Shown: one piece after another, positions 34,007-46,365 of the stretch
How the letters are laid out: each line of letters starts with the position of its first letter
How positions within the stretch are numbered: position 1 is the stretch's first letter
NCBI RefSeq assembly: GCF_036711975.1
Contig: NC_091976.1
Span: 20,956,001 to 21,020,000, forward strand
Origin: Onthophagus taurus
Taxonomy: Eukaryota; Arthropoda; Insecta; Coleoptera; Scarabaeidae
Direction: 5' to 3'
DNA length: 64,000 nucleotides
Notes under the pieces: model-generated
Told to the model about the DNA's origin: nothing
What the model saw: the letters and a program-made list of their open reading frames with translations, nothing else
Databases searched by the model: none
Made by a program: the position numbers and the translations under genes

Positions 34007-34452
34007 CGTGAGTGATTTATTATTTATACTTTTGAAATTTCTTGTAAAACGGTCTTAATTTGAGGAAATATTATATGACAGACAATAGTCAATGATTTTT
34101 TTTTTTTTGAAAATAAATTTGATTTATTTTTTAAAATTCATAAATCACCACTGACATCTTTTGGTGTTTGTCAGAACTTTTCAATATTATAACAATCGTA
34201 TAAATACAATAATAATATTTGTATAAACCCAAAAAATTAAAGCTGTAATAATTTTATCAAGATTATTTATGCGAACTTAAATTAAAAACTCCAAATTATT
34301 TTTTTATTATTAAATTTATTAAATTTTTTACCTCCATCTATCGTTAATCACAACAACCCATTTGACGTTGACATTTTGATACGTGTAAAAAAACCAAAAC
34401 AATCCCCTAAAAAATGAACTGTTCCTCTTAAATAAATCAATTTAAGAATATT
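34007..34452. promoter_or_regulatory. Shared divergent promoter interval
   Basis: Only 446 bp separate the start codons of family gene 3 (-) and YIPF (+), so both promoters must lie here or overlap. The interval is AT-rich with T and A runs (for example 34096-34110) and has no clear TATA box at a canonical distance. Its role is inferred from gene geometry. Confidence 0.45.
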
Positions 34453-35451
34453 ATGGCAGGTTTAAAAGAAGTCCCAACTGATGAATTATTATCCTTTCAC
34501 GATTATCCATCTGTACATACAAGCGGAAGCTCAGAAACTTTAAGCGCACAACTCAATGTCAATGATATAAACGTATCAACGAATTCATTTCAACAATTTA
34601 GCAGTAACGTGGGCGCTGGAGACGGTGATAAGGAATCGGAAAGAAAATTAGAAGATAATCCTAACGGTGAGAAAGCTTAAAATTCGATTAATTAACTTTT
34701 TTAATGTGTTATTTTCGTGTTAGAAATGTCGCCAGGAAAATCGTTTTGGACTCTTGATTATTATCAAAAATTTTTCGATGTGGACACAACAGATGTTTTG
34801 GATAGAATTAAATCTTCCGTTCTACCAAACAGAGATACATTATTAAAAAGCCAAATTAAAGCCAGACCAGATTTGTATGGCCCATTTTGGATCTCTGTTA
34901 CTTTGGTATTTACAATAGCCATAAGTGGAAATGTTGCAAACTATTTACAACATGCAAATGAAAAAATACATTGGAAATATGATTTCCATTTAGTTTCGTA
35001 TGCCGCAACGACAATTTTCTTATATATAACCATCATACCATTAGGTTTATGGAGCTTATTAAAATGGAGCATGAAAGGTTCATCAGACCTTGAAAGTTTA
35101 GAAGAAACCATTCATCCTAAAGCTTTGGAATTAATTTGCATTTATGGTTATTCTTTATTTATATACATTCCAACGTCGATTTTATGGACTATTCAAGTCA
35201 GTTGGTTGCAATGGTTGTTGGTTATCATAGCTGCTTGTCTTTCGGGTTCAGTTTTATTATTTACATTAAGTCCTTCCTTAAAAGTTTCAAGACACCAGTT
35301 ATTTATTACTTTAGGTATAATTACTTTTCATTTATTGTTAGCTGCTGGATTTATGCTGTATTTTTTCCACGTTCCAAATAGTGAACACAATGATAATCAC
35401 CATAAAGTTATAGAACTTGTAACTACTAATAAAACTGAAGCAAAAGCATAA
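34453..35451 (+). CDS. YIPF1: Yip1-domain Golgi membrane protein, YIPF1/YIPF2 type (313 aa)
   Basis: Two exons, 34453-34666 and 34724-35451, joined in phase 1 give 313 aa, the length expected for animal YIPF1/2. The N-terminal 70 residues are soluble and Ser/Asn-rich. Then come SFWTLDYYQKFFDVDT (about 78-92), RPDLYGPFWI (about 119-128), which marks the Yip1 domain, and five hydrophobic segments at roughly 126-145, 160-182, 203-225, 228-250 and 262-285, including YGYSLFIYIPTS. The family consists of Golgi/ER multi-pass proteins that bind Rab GTPases and help shape Golgi traffic; insects usually have one gene for the YIPF1/2 pair, so the symbol is by family. A C-terminal NKT could be glycosylated if luminal. 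AATAAA signals lie at 35554 and 35565. Confidence 0.93.
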
Positions 35452-36249
35452 AATAGTATATTAAATACTTATAATAACGTAGAGTGAATCATAAATGATT
35501 TTTATGGTTCATTCAATATTAAAAATTGTATTATAAATGTGTATGTTTTTAATAATAAAAGTATAATAAATACAAGATATACACTGTTAATTAATTATCG
35601 TAACCCACGTGACCTGTGTAATATTGACTGCATATCTCAATATGTAGTGGTAGCTTGGATAATTTTAAATTAGTAACCAAATGTTGACAGCTGTACAGAA
35701 AGTTAGATCTTTTTTATATTTAAATTATTTTTTTAATTATAAAAATATATCTAAATATATTTTAAACAGCTTTTAAAGTTAATGAATTGTCGCCATCGTT
35801 TTTAGGAACTTTCGTCACTTTGCAATACCAATCTGTGATATTGGTTGCATACTTTGTCGGGTACTTTAATTAATTAACACACTGCATTTATAAATTTTTA
35901 TTTAGTTAAACAATGTACAATAATTATTTGAATCTTGAACTTATATAAATACGTCAAATACAACTTAAAATCGCCATAAATAATCGATTTTAAAGTTATT
36001 GACATACCAACACCAAAAGAACAAGCAAATAAAGAAGCCTTAATTAAAAAAAAAACCATAGTGAGTCATTTAGATTACAGACAAATTGAAAACACAAAGA
36101 CATATTTGTAATTTTTAAAGGAGTACATTATTAATTACTTTAAAAATATCACATTATGTACATTCATACGCTACAACAAATAATAAACATAACCAGTTGA
36201 CGTTGCTTTAATAATGTGCCCCAAAAGTGCTATTTGTTAATATATTTTA
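35452..36249. other. Convergent intergenic space with two coding-like short frames
   Basis: Besides the YIPF 3' region, two frames stand out. On the minus strand, about 35,768-35,874, an acceptor-like AATTAAAG precedes YPTKYATNITDWYCKVTKVP and ends at a stop; it is in phase 0, compatible with LAMTOR1 exon 4. On the plus strand, about 36,000-36,111, DIPTPKEQANKEALIKKK runs to a stop. I recognise neither, and both may be chance. Confidence 0.25.
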
Positions 36250-37006
36250 TTAAGGGACTCGAAACAGTACCACCAAGTCTTCTTTATGTTCAATTTTAAT
36301 GTCGTTTATGGCCGCTATAGCTTTTGATAATGATGCTGTGATCTAAAATGAAATAATTAAAGAATACAAGTATTTATTTAATAATGTTCTTACAAATTGG
36401 GCTTCATCTTTACTAATTGATTCCGTTGATAAGATATTTTCAGGGTTTGGAATATCTTTTAACAAAAAATTATTTTTTTTTGGCGGTAACCTATAATTAG
36501 AACATATTTGTTGGACTTTAACTCTGTACTGTTTTGATCGATCGATGTAATCGTGGTGTTGAAGATTATGTGAATCTAAAGCTGCTACATCAATAACATT
36601 TCTATAACAAAAAAAATTAATACAAAACATAACCTCACTTTTAAAATAATTACGTCGCAGTTTCTTGCAAAATCTTATTCAATGCAGATTGTTCATCAGT
36701 CTTTTTAGTAAACGTATTTGAATCGTTACTCAATAAATCTTCACTAAAGCATAGAAATTTTCCGTTAACCTTAAAAATTGTATTTAATTTAACCTTACCT
36801 GTTAATTCTTTGTATAGAAGTGTTATTCACCGCGGTATTTTCAAGTAAATGTGTTCTTTCGCTCGGTTCTCCATTCTTATTGTACAACACAAAAATTAAT
36901 CAACAATAAAAACTAACCTAACCTAACTTTTTTTTAATTGTCAAATAATCAACAATACCTGAGACGTAGTGTCCTCTTTGCAGAAAAAACTATAACAACA
37001 ACCCAT
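36250..37006 (-). CDS. LAMTOR1: LAMTOR1 (p18), lysosomal anchor of the Ragulator complex (171 aa)
   Basis: Five minus-strand exons: 36959-37006, 36799-36875, 36654-36743, 36394-36601 and 36250-36342, giving 172 codons, close to the usual 160-170 aa. The N-terminus MGCCYS has Gly2 for myristoylation and Cys3/Cys4 for palmitoylation, the lipid anchor to late endosome/lysosome membranes. The core TDEQSALNKIL, ETATNVIDVAALDSH and DYIDRSKQY matches the conserved helices that wrap the LAMTOR2-5 roadblock dimers, and the C-terminus KEDLVVLFRVP matches the conserved EELVVxF tail. In animals the complex is a scaffold and exchange factor for Rag GTPases in amino-acid signalling to mTORC1. The next gene, TBC1D19, lies 400 bp further on in the same orientation. 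Confidence 0.95.
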
Positions 37007-37405
37007 CGTTAATAACGCGTAGAATAATAAAATCTTCCTCGCGAATTGAACATTTATCTTATAAATAGTTTTGTAATTAGTCTCGAAGTATTTTGAGGTA
37101 AATAAAGAAGGCGGATGATTTCTATTTTACCGATATTAACTGTCAAATGATAACGTCAAAATAAATTAAATTTACTTAAAAAAATAAGTTTGAAACGAGA
37201 TAACAAATATAAGATTACTCAAATATCTATGTTGATTAATTTTAATTGTTTTAACGAGTAAAATTGATTAATAAACTTAATTAATTCTACTTTACCGACA
37301 TTGTCAAAATAAAATGTCAAAAAATTTAACTTTCAAAAGTGATTTACTTTTTACCTTAAAATTTGATTTTCATATAAAAATTTATACACACATTTAAATA
37401 CAAAT

Positions 37406-40064
37406 TTACTCCTTTAAAAGGGCCATTTGAAGTAAGGGTATAACTGTAATTGACGATAAGTCAGCAAGTACAGCTTCGATGTTACTCAATGTGGTAACTT
37501 GTAACAAATTGTCCTTCCTAAAAATCAATATAACTACCGCCAAAAGTGGAATTACCTCCAAGGAATCATAAGCTAACACAATATCCCATAATTGTAATAA
37601 TTGTTCAGGTGGTAAATGCCCGCTGAAAGCTCTCATTAACCATTTAAACACGATCCTTAACCTGCAAAATTTTCAAGGTCATGTCAAGGTTAATAATTAA
37701 AGTTAAAAATTAAATCAAACTCACGGAGGAATATCAATTTCCGTAAAGTGTATCCACAGTTTGGGTGCGTAACTTTGTAATAAACGTTCAAAAAGTAAAC
37801 ACAAAGCTACAATTCCTTGTGGATGATCGCAAACGACGTGTAAACGGTTCCAATACCTTAAGTAAAAAGCTCTGAAGACGAAGTATAATGTGGACGGGTC
37901 GGAGTATAAGTAACAAATTGGAGCGGCTTAAAAAATAGTTATTTAATTAAAAAAATGGTTAAAAAATTAATTAAAAACTAACCGTACATTGTAAATCCAT
38001 GAAATGGAATCACTCCACTCGGTGGAAAAGCCATAATGTTTTCGGGGGTGTGAGGTTTATTTTTAAGGACGACCTGCATATAACCTGGTTGGTTTTTTAA
38101 ATGTTTTATGATACAAGTATCCCGTGAAAAACACAACATAACTTGATACAATACATCTTCAAAAACAAAATATTGATCGTCGTTTGATGTAGTTAATTGA
38201 ATGTCTTTTATAATTAATTTATCTATCATTAAATCGTACAAAAAAACATGTTTTTTTAAGTTATGAAAATAATCTTGTTCCTAAACAAATTTAAATAACT
38301 CATTAAGAACGTTTTTTTATAAAAAAGAAAACCCACATTAAATTTGCAACCAACTCCTAAAACTAACGACCACATCTTTGCACGCAAACTTCTTGGACAA
38401 CCTTTTTTTAAATATTCTTGAGCAATTGGCGCATAATTTTTTTGCAAAACCACTTGTCCAAGGGCCATACGTTCCTCTTCAAAAGCTGCGTACGTTGCTC
38501 CAGTGTAAGCACCTAAAATTTGCTCACCTCTTGAAAATTCTAAATAAAGAGTTCGTAAATCTTCTAAATCTTTTACTTCTAAAGGTAAAAAGGTAAATTC
38601 CCATTCAGGATCATTTCTAAAATATATATATTTAAGATTAAAGAGAATTTTTTATACGTGTAAAAACGGCAACAAATTTTGCTTTTCTTTTTTCAACTAC
38701 TTTATAAATACTTCGTTGTCTTTAGAGATAGCGGAATATTAAACACCATTAGAAAACCTGATCTTTTCTTCTGATCTAAAACTGGAACGCAATGTACTGA
38801 ATACATCTCAAAATTATCAAACTTCAAGCCCATGTGCAGTCGTTATGGTACCGAATTTACAAAAAGTTGTATATAAATCCGGGTTTTGTTCGATCAATAT
38901 CTGCGTCGGCCGAAGAACACGCCTAATGAACAACCTTATACATAGAATTGGTAGATTGGCGTTTTTACGGAGTCATAACTTTCTTATATGATATGAACAA
39001 AACTCCAAGACCATATAGAATCCATAGGAAATTTTCTGCTTTATACAGTGGAATATAACTTTAGAAGATCGCAAGGTTGCACACGAATTTTCCCCCAAAA
39101 AGCTGCAAAATCCCTTGTTTCTTAACAAATATGACGTCCGAAGTTTTCGAAGTTAATATGTTATTTCCAAATTGATAAAGTTTTTATTTAAACTTGGTTC
39201 CATAATGGCTACACACAGGCTTGGAGTTTGATAATTTTGATGTATATTCTGAATAAGGCGATGATCTCTATTTTTTTTTGCTGTTGATATTAAGATGTGG
39301 ACAGGACAGGGTTTTAGATGAAAGAAAGATCAAGCTTTCTAGTGGTGTATTTAATATTCCTACCTCTAAACACTACGAAGATTTAGGCTTGTAATGTAGG
39401 TAGAAAAACAAAAGTAAAATTTTGTTGCTGAGAGGGTTGTAAAAGAACGCAACTCTTTGTGAACAAAAAATGGATCCTTTAGATTTAAAAGCACTTCTAA
39501 AAAATCTTTTGGTGCATAAACCGGCCTATATTTGCTAACATCTAAAATAACAAAAAAAATCGTTGTTTAATTTGAAACGTGTTAAATTTACTATTATTTA
39601 CCAACATCGTAATTGCTCATTTCATTCCATTTATCGGCTAATTCATCCCTTTCGTTTAAAAATCGCACCTTAGCTAAATCAATTCCAAGTTCATTACACA
39701 TTGAATTTAATGATTTGTGAATACGTTTATCCCAATTTATTTGAGCTCGCCTTAAATACGCCATATTCGTCGCCATATCTGCATTTTTTAAACGTACCCA
39801 CTGAAAAACGTTATTTCGTAATTGACATTCTAACCCCTGGTCTTTCATCGCTTTCGATAAAGTTCTTTTAAAATCTTCATATTTCACTTCTTGGCAAGAA
39901 ACTAATTTCTATAACATAAATTGTTTATGGTTTTAATTAAAAAATTAAAAATTGTAACTTACTTGAATTTCTCTATAAAGTGCAGCATAAGAAGAGGACT
40001 CTTTTAAATCTTCGCATATATTAATGGCTGTTTGATGAATTCCTTTTTCTTTTAATTCATCCAT
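37406..40064 (-). CDS. TBC1D19: TBC1D19-type TBC domain protein (about 510 aa)
   Basis: Seven minus-strand exons: 39963-40064, 39602-39908, 39454-39541, 38337-38616, 37983-38280, 37725-37926 and 37406-37661, giving 511 codons. The donor of exon 3 (GA|GTTGCG) is weak and was chosen because it restores phase and family length. Family landmarks: RPVYAPKDFLEVLLNLKDP, GCPRSLRAKMWSLVLG (TBC motif A position), LTTSNDDQYFVFEDVLYQVM, GVIPFHGFTMY, GIVALCLLFERLLQ, FKWLMRAFSGHLPPEQLLQLWD and EAVLADLSS. TBC proteins stimulate GTP hydrolysis by Rabs; I see no classical IxxDxxR arginine-finger motif, as in other TBC1D19 proteins, so catalytic activity is uncertain. The cognate Rab is not evident. The 837-bp intron 38617-39453 holds nothing recognised. 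Confidence 0.92.
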
Positions 40065-40729
40065 TTATATGGTTTCCGATATTTTTAGGAAGGATTTGGA
40101 AGTTTTCAACTGGATATTTTCGCCTATCTGCCAAAAATCTTACCCAACCTAACGTTTATTTACAAGTTGCTATAGTTATTTTATCGATTGATGAAGTTTT
40201 TACTTTCTCCCATAGTCGAAGTATATGAAGTTAACGTATATGATGTAAAGTTTATAAATCCCAAACAACCAACATTCACTCAAACATACTAACAAGATAT
40301 TTTTAAATTGGTTATTTCACTTTAGAAAATGCAAATGGTGCTGAAAAAGAAAATCAGGTTAAGAATGCAAAATCTCTTAAAGAGATCTAGATCTTCTTCT
40401 TATTCTTATTGGACATCTGCCAATCTATTACTTCTGAACTTGCCAGCTATCTCGGCATATCTTTGGGGGACTCCTAGTTGGTCTTGAGTTGGAGGGGTTA
40501 TTTAGAAGCACGATTGTTGGAAAAGTTTGCATAAGACCGGATCTTTTGTAGAAATCATGGACTTGGTCTTATTAACGGAAATAACCATGCTAAGAAATGC
40601 CAGCTATCTCACCATGTCTTTAGGGATCTCCCAGGTGGTTCTGAGCTTCTAAATAAGCCCCCGTTATTTAGTTCCATCTGACTCTTGTTGCCATTGTCTC
40701 GTCAGTTGTCTTCCCCTAGTCATGGACTT
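40065..40729. other. Intergenic DNA with a degenerate direct duplication
   Basis: GCCAGCTATCTCGGCATATC near 40,442 and GCCAGCTATCTCACCATGTC near 40,599, each followed by TTT-GGG-TCTCC(T/C)AG-TGGT-like sequence, form a diverged direct repeat about 157 bp apart. It adjoins the reverse-transcriptase relic and may be part of the same decayed element. The promoter of TBC1D19 should be at the left edge. Confidence 0.35.
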
Positions 40730-41020
40730 GGTAAATAGCTATGTGGAGAATGCGGCTTGCTTGAAAGAATGGATGCTGTTGTCGCTCTAGGCCTTCTTCT
40801 GTTCCTGCGATTATTGTTGCATCATCTGCATAACAGAAACAAAGTAAGATTGTATCTTTGTCTAATTCCTCCTGAGCTGGCAATTTTATCCGTTGTTTGA
40901 TTCCCTAGTCTTACTTTTGTTGCATTATTCGTATTCAACTTATACAGACGGACCCTGTCAAAATCTTTGGTAAAATCTATGAAACAGATGAATGCAGAGA
41001 AACAATGAATATAATATATT
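40730..41020 (-). pseudogene. Degenerate non-LTR reverse transcriptase (palm region)
   Basis: Minus-strand frames read FICFIDFTKDFDRV (RT motif A, A.iDf.KAFD.V), VRLGNQTTDKIASSGGIRQ (the G.RQG motif) and, after a short frameshift, FCYADDATIIAGTEEGLER, where YADD is the polymerase catalytic signature. The order is that of non-LTR retrotransposons. About 100 residues between motifs are shortened and stops interrupt the frame, so it is inactive. Confidence 0.8.
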
Positions 41021-42741
41021 CTGAGAAGAAAAACATTGTTAAATAGCAACTTTTAGAACGCAAAGTTTACTCAAGAGGAATAAAGGTATCCTGCATAGTA
41101 TGCCGTATGGGATAGATGTATAACATACTTTCTGGTAAATAAGAACAGATACGGAATAAACACAGATTGCAAAGTCAGAACAGAATCTATAGAAATTACG
41201 GTAATATCACAGCTAAGTTGGCAGCGCAAGAAGTGATGAAGTTTTCAAGAAATTACAAAATCCAGATTATCCAAAAAGAAATATTGGAAAGAGTGAAACA
41301 TAATGACTAGTTTTTTAAAAGGTCAAGAACAAAAGCATATTGCAGTACCTGGTAAAAAGAAACAGTGGGTAAAATGGATACAGAAAAATATAAAATAAAA
41401 CACATACAGAATCCAAGAGTTAGCATAAGTAAACTGCAGATCTGTTGAAGAGAAACAGAGGTCTTAATGTAATGGAAACTATTTTTCATACAGAATGCAA
41501 ACCTGCAGAAGAAACCTGCAGACATTTTTGGATAACTACTCCTTCCCATTATCGAGTTAGCGGTACTAAACTACAAAAGTAATCTCAGCAAGAGTTAAGT
41601 TAGTTACCGTAGTTTGGGGATAGCAGTATTCAATTTCGATTAAAATAGCATGACATTCCGCTCAAGTTCTATTATGTACGTATGACGGACAGGCATAAAA
41701 AGAAGATGACATAGAAAATATCTACAGGAATGAATGGCGGAGAATGTTTTCAAGGCAGCTAAAAGCTGGAAGGCTGGAAAGCTGGAATACTCCGGAACGA
41801 ACTCTGAAGTGAGGCTGTTCGTAAAGAACCCCTCCTTGAAGCTCGCACAGACTACATCACACCTACTTTCTTAAACAGGCCACACTTTGGCAATCTTCTC
41901 GCACGATCTCCAGCTGCACCGTTCCCCGGTTTCCCCTGAATCGTTTGTACCCATAACTTTTAATACAGCACCAAAGCTGATCAACTCCATCTCCCATCGA
42001 GCATTTTGCGATAAATAGGATAAGACTGCAGTAGGTGTTTTCGCAAAAAAATACTCTGCTCTACCCTAACTGGAAATTTTGGACATAAGGAATATACCTT
42101 TCTGTTCTATAGTACCGTTCATTAAAACCTTGGACTGGTTTTCTGACCCCTGATTGAAGTGTAAATTGCGGGGATGTACAAAGAACCCGCTCACCACATG
42201 AAACTACATACATATAGCTGGAAGGATACAAAAAAAAATTTTATCAAGAACAATAACTTGTGAAACCATTTTTTAATGAAATTCTTAAACCATTTGTAAT
42301 GCTACTTAACATAATATATTGGCTAACATCACTTCAAACAAAGGAAAAAATGACATTCTCAAAAACTATTATAAAACTATATTATTTTAAAATCAATAAA
42401 CGAAACAATTTTATTGTTAAAATTTTTAATTATAATCTAATTTTGATTTTCCAAAAATGTAAATAATAGAATAGTAAATAATAATTTGTAACGCCATCTC
42501 CCGTCGAACACCACCAATTAAAAAGACATTATTTATCTTCGAGTGACGTTTTGGTTAAGTTTTTATTAATAAACCCACAATTTGGAGTGTGTAGATCGTT
42601 TGGAGGTTAGAATATGATAGTTTTCATCGGTTACGATGTTATCTAAACGAGGGAAACTTAAAAAGTTGTATTGAAAGTGCATTAGACTAGTTGTATAGGT
42701 TGGTCTTGGTTTCCATAAACGCCTTCACAATCTTCCATACG
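41021..42741. other. Repeat-derived intergenic DNA upstream of the ADD gene
   Basis: Likely further retroelement decay (for example a tail-like segment at 41,690-41,800), without definable ends. No gene is supported. Bases 42,480-42,740 should include the promoter and 5' leader of the ADD gene, and no TATA box is apparent. Confidence 0.35.
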
Positions 42742-45700
42742 ATGGAAGATTTATTGACGCCGCAGATATGCATGGACATAGATGAGACCCCCCTTGATGT
42801 CGGAGCAGGTATGAAACATTTTAATATTAACTTTAAAATTTTTTTGAGGTTAGAATTTCTTTGGGCTTGTTTTAGATTCCGATGAGGATGATACAGCCAG
42901 TACGGGCTCGTCTATTGATGACGATGATGATGCTAAAGTACAACGTAAGTATTCTTTATTATGTTATAAGATTAATTTTGGTTATAAATTTTGATTAGGA
43001 AATGATACAAAGTATTTGTGGTATTAAATTGTAATTCGCGCTTAAAAAAGCGCCATCTTTTGTAGTCAATTTTTATTTGTTTTTCTTAACCTCAAAAGAA
43101 AAAATAATTTTAACTATTTTTGTAGATTTACTTGAACTAGAATTTAAACATCCTTCTCAAGTTCCTGAAAACTTAACAGAGTTTGAAATTGAAGCAAAAA
43201 AGAATGTATTTACTGCAGGTAAAATTTATGAAAAATTATTGATGGAAGAAGTGAAATAAAAGTTTGTTTTTTTAGGTGAATTATCGGTTGAATTTCATCG
43301 ATTACATTGCACCGCTTGTAACGTCCACTTGGGGAGTGCCCCAATAAATTTTTTCAATCGTTATATCCATCCATTATTGAAAGTTATTGTTTGCAAATCT
43401 TGTTATAACTTTTATTGTAGCGGGGAATTTGATAAAGATGAAGATGGGAGCGAAATGTACTGTAGATGGTGTGGACAAGGAGGAAAGGTTATGTGCTGCG
43501 CACAATGTGCTTATGTTTTCTGCCAGGTAAGATCATAAATACATTTTTTTGTGTTGATAAAAAAGTTTTTGGGCCGTTATAGAAATGTGTTCGCCAAAAC
43601 TTGGGTAAAAAAACGTTGGAAATGATAAAGGACAGTGATGATTGGTTATGTTTTGGTTGTAATCCTTCTCAGTTGCTAAATTTAAAAATAATTTGCTCCA
43701 GTTTATACGATTTTATGCAAGAAGAAATCCGTTTAGCTAAAGCCCTTTCAAATGTTGAACGATTAAAAGTCGATCATTCAATGTGTTGTGGGAGGACGAG
43801 ATCGTCTTCTAAACGAAAAAGGGACGAAGATGAAACGTACAATCCATATTTAGAGGAAAATAAGTTATCTAAGCGATCTAAATCAATGCCTAAGGCGCCT
43901 GAAAAGGTCGTTTGTGCTCCAGATCTTTCCAATATAATTAGCGATAATAAAAAAGATCCGCCGAAAGTTAATAAAGAAAATAAATCCCAATCAATATTAA
44001 CTTATGTCCCAAAAAAGCCTGTAACTCAACCACCTTCATCGTTTTATATTTGTAGTCCAACAGCAAATGTTTGTAAACCAAACAATGCAAACGTAATTCG
44101 TATTCAAAATCCAACAGTTAAAGTTGTTGCAGCTACTCCAACAACAGTGCCTCTTATTAGTTCAATTCCAGTTCATTTAGCCCCAGATACTAAACATGAA
44201 TGGTTCGAAAAGGCAGCTACCGTAGTTTCAACCATCACTGGAAATCTATCCCTTACTATAGATACATTAACCAACGAATTAAAGGGATCAAAAACTGTAG
44301 AAAATTTAGCTCAAGTTCATAATAAACTGCAAGAATTATTGAGCACATCAATTAATTCTTTAATCCAAGTCCGAAAAAGTTTGCGAAATCAATTTTTAGA
44401 GGACTTAAATCATTTAAAATTTACCGCACAAAATAACGCGCCGCGTATTCAAATAGCTCCGGTAACTCAAAATGTTGTAAAAGATGAAAACGAGGATGAC
44501 GACGATGTCGTTATTGTTAATACACCTCCGAAGGAGATAAAACAACCCACCAAGAATAAAGAAAATAATGGTAGACCTTATTTGAAAGTGAGGTCTGTGT
44601 CTCAACTGTTAAAAGTTCCAGCTGAATGTATTACAATTCCGGATGATCCACCAATTCGAAGTGAAGTTAAAACGGTAAATAAAGTGAGTGTATTGATGAA
44701 AGAAGAAAAAGAAGAGAGTAGGCAAATAAATGAAGTTAAAGCAGATGTAATTAATAAAGAAAGTCTAATGAATAGGAATAAGGAAAATGAGGATGATATT
44801 GGAATAAATAAGAAAAAAGGGGAGAATCTCCCACTAAATAATGCAAGAAATGAGGATACCCCAATAAATAAAGAAAACCAGGAACTTGTCTTAATAAGTA
44901 ACGAAAAAGAGAAGAATAGTAATGAAGAAGAAAATAATGATAATGATAAAAATACATCTTCTAATATACACACTTTATTAGACAAAGAAATAAATCAAGA
45001 AATGGAAATAATAAATGATAAAGAAAAAGAGAAATCTGAAAGCGAAACAAACTCCAATAAAATAGTTGATGAAAATAATAAAAAAGATACAACGGAAGTT
45101 CTTGGAAATGATGAAATAAATAAAATGCTTACAGAAGAACTTTTGCTTCCATCCAGTACAGAGCAGTCTGAAATTGATAACGACGAATGGATTAATGAAG
45201 ATTTTGAAGATCATCTTGCTTGTGCAATAGTTCCAAATAAAAGCGATACTAGTAAGAAATGTGTAGAAATTGATAATGATGATATTGGAAATTGTGATAA
45301 TCAAAATAAAAATGATAGTGAAAAAAATATTTTTGATGAGGATGAAATTATTAATAAATATAGAGAATTTGATAAAAATGATGAAATTAATAAAGATGAG
45401 GAAATTGATAAAGATGAATTTAATAAAGACGAAGAAATTAATAAAGATTTAGAGATTAATGAAGACGAATTTGATAAAGATGAAGAAATTAATAAAAATG
45501 ACGATGTTATTAATGATGAAGAAATTAATAATGATGACGAAATTAATAATGACGAAGAAATTGATGAAGATGATGAAATTGATAAAGATGAAAATATTAA
45601 TATAGATAAAGAAAATAAAAACGAAAGGGATGTAGATGAAATTATTAATGATGATAAAACTGAAGAAAACGATAAATTGAATACTGAAGAAGAAAAAAGA

Positions 45701-45868
45701 ACGGTTTCAAATGAAACAGTGGAATCTGAAAGTGTTGAAAAATTAGATGAACTAACAATATTTGATTCAAATAGTGAACTTAAAGAAACTGAAAAAGATT
45801 CTCGGACTGATAATGAATCAATTGATTGTATTTCAGATCTTGATAAAATAATTGAAGAGATGAATTAA
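42742..45868 (+). CDS. ADD1: ADD-domain chromatin protein (ADD1-like), 921 aa, no helicase
   Basis: Five exons, 42742-42808, 42876-42944, 43126-43218, 43276-43526 and 43583-45868, give 922 codons. Residues about 77-190 form an ADD module: GATA-like HCTAC (88-91) and CKSC (116-119), then a PHD-like set CRWC (139-142), CCAQC (150-154), FCQKC (159-162) and CFGC (183-186). In ATRX and DNMT3 the module reads histone H3 unmethylated at K4 with K9me3. The reading ends without any SNF2 helicase, the arrangement of insect ADD1, whose partner XNP carries the helicase. The N-terminus is acidic (SDEDDT, DDDDDA). The middle is basic-to-neutral with an RKRD patch near 237. The last 400 residues are low-complexity Asn/Asp/Glu/Lys/Ile. 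Poly(A) signal AATAAA at 45947-45952. Confidence 0.92.
45340..45640 (+). repeat. Coding minisatellite in the ADD gene (acidic repeats)
   Basis: GATGAAATTAATAAAGATGA-type units of about 12-24 bp are reiterated, encoding variants of D-E-E-I-N-K-D over residues about 746-846. The array is purine-rich and in frame. Such runs expand and contract by slippage and usually form disordered acidic tails. Confidence 0.8.
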
Positions 45869-46365
45869 TATTAAATTATAATTTAAGAGTGACAAGTTGT
45901 GTTATAAAGATAATTAGATGTATTATACCTAGTTAATAGATTATCAAATAAATTTTATTTTTATGTTTTGTTGTGTTTCAAAATACAACAATAGGATTTT
46001 TTTGAGGAATTTATTCTGTGAATACTACTCAAATTAATACGAAATAAGTTTGTCTTTTTTCTCTTTTAGTATTAAGCATGTCATTAAAAATTTAAAATTA
46101 ATTTGTATAAAATAAATTTTGAAAAATTTGAAAAAATGGGTGTTTTAAAAAAAATCCCTTGAAAAATTAGGTGTTTATTTTATAAAACAATAACAGGAAT
46201 TTAAAGCAGATATACATACATACAAAAAGAAATAAAAATAAAAAAAAAAATGGGGAAAATTAATTCAATAATTAAATAGTCTTTTCGCACTGGATTCGTT
46301 TTTTTACGATTCTCTTACATTAAGGATAACAATAAAGCTAAAAAGTCCTTCACATAAGTCACTCT

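Noticed and set aside
44602-45304. Long minus-strand ORFs (127 and 108 codons) rich in Ser, Phe, Leu and Ile
   Set aside because: They are antisense shadows of the low-complexity acidic coding region of the ADD gene.
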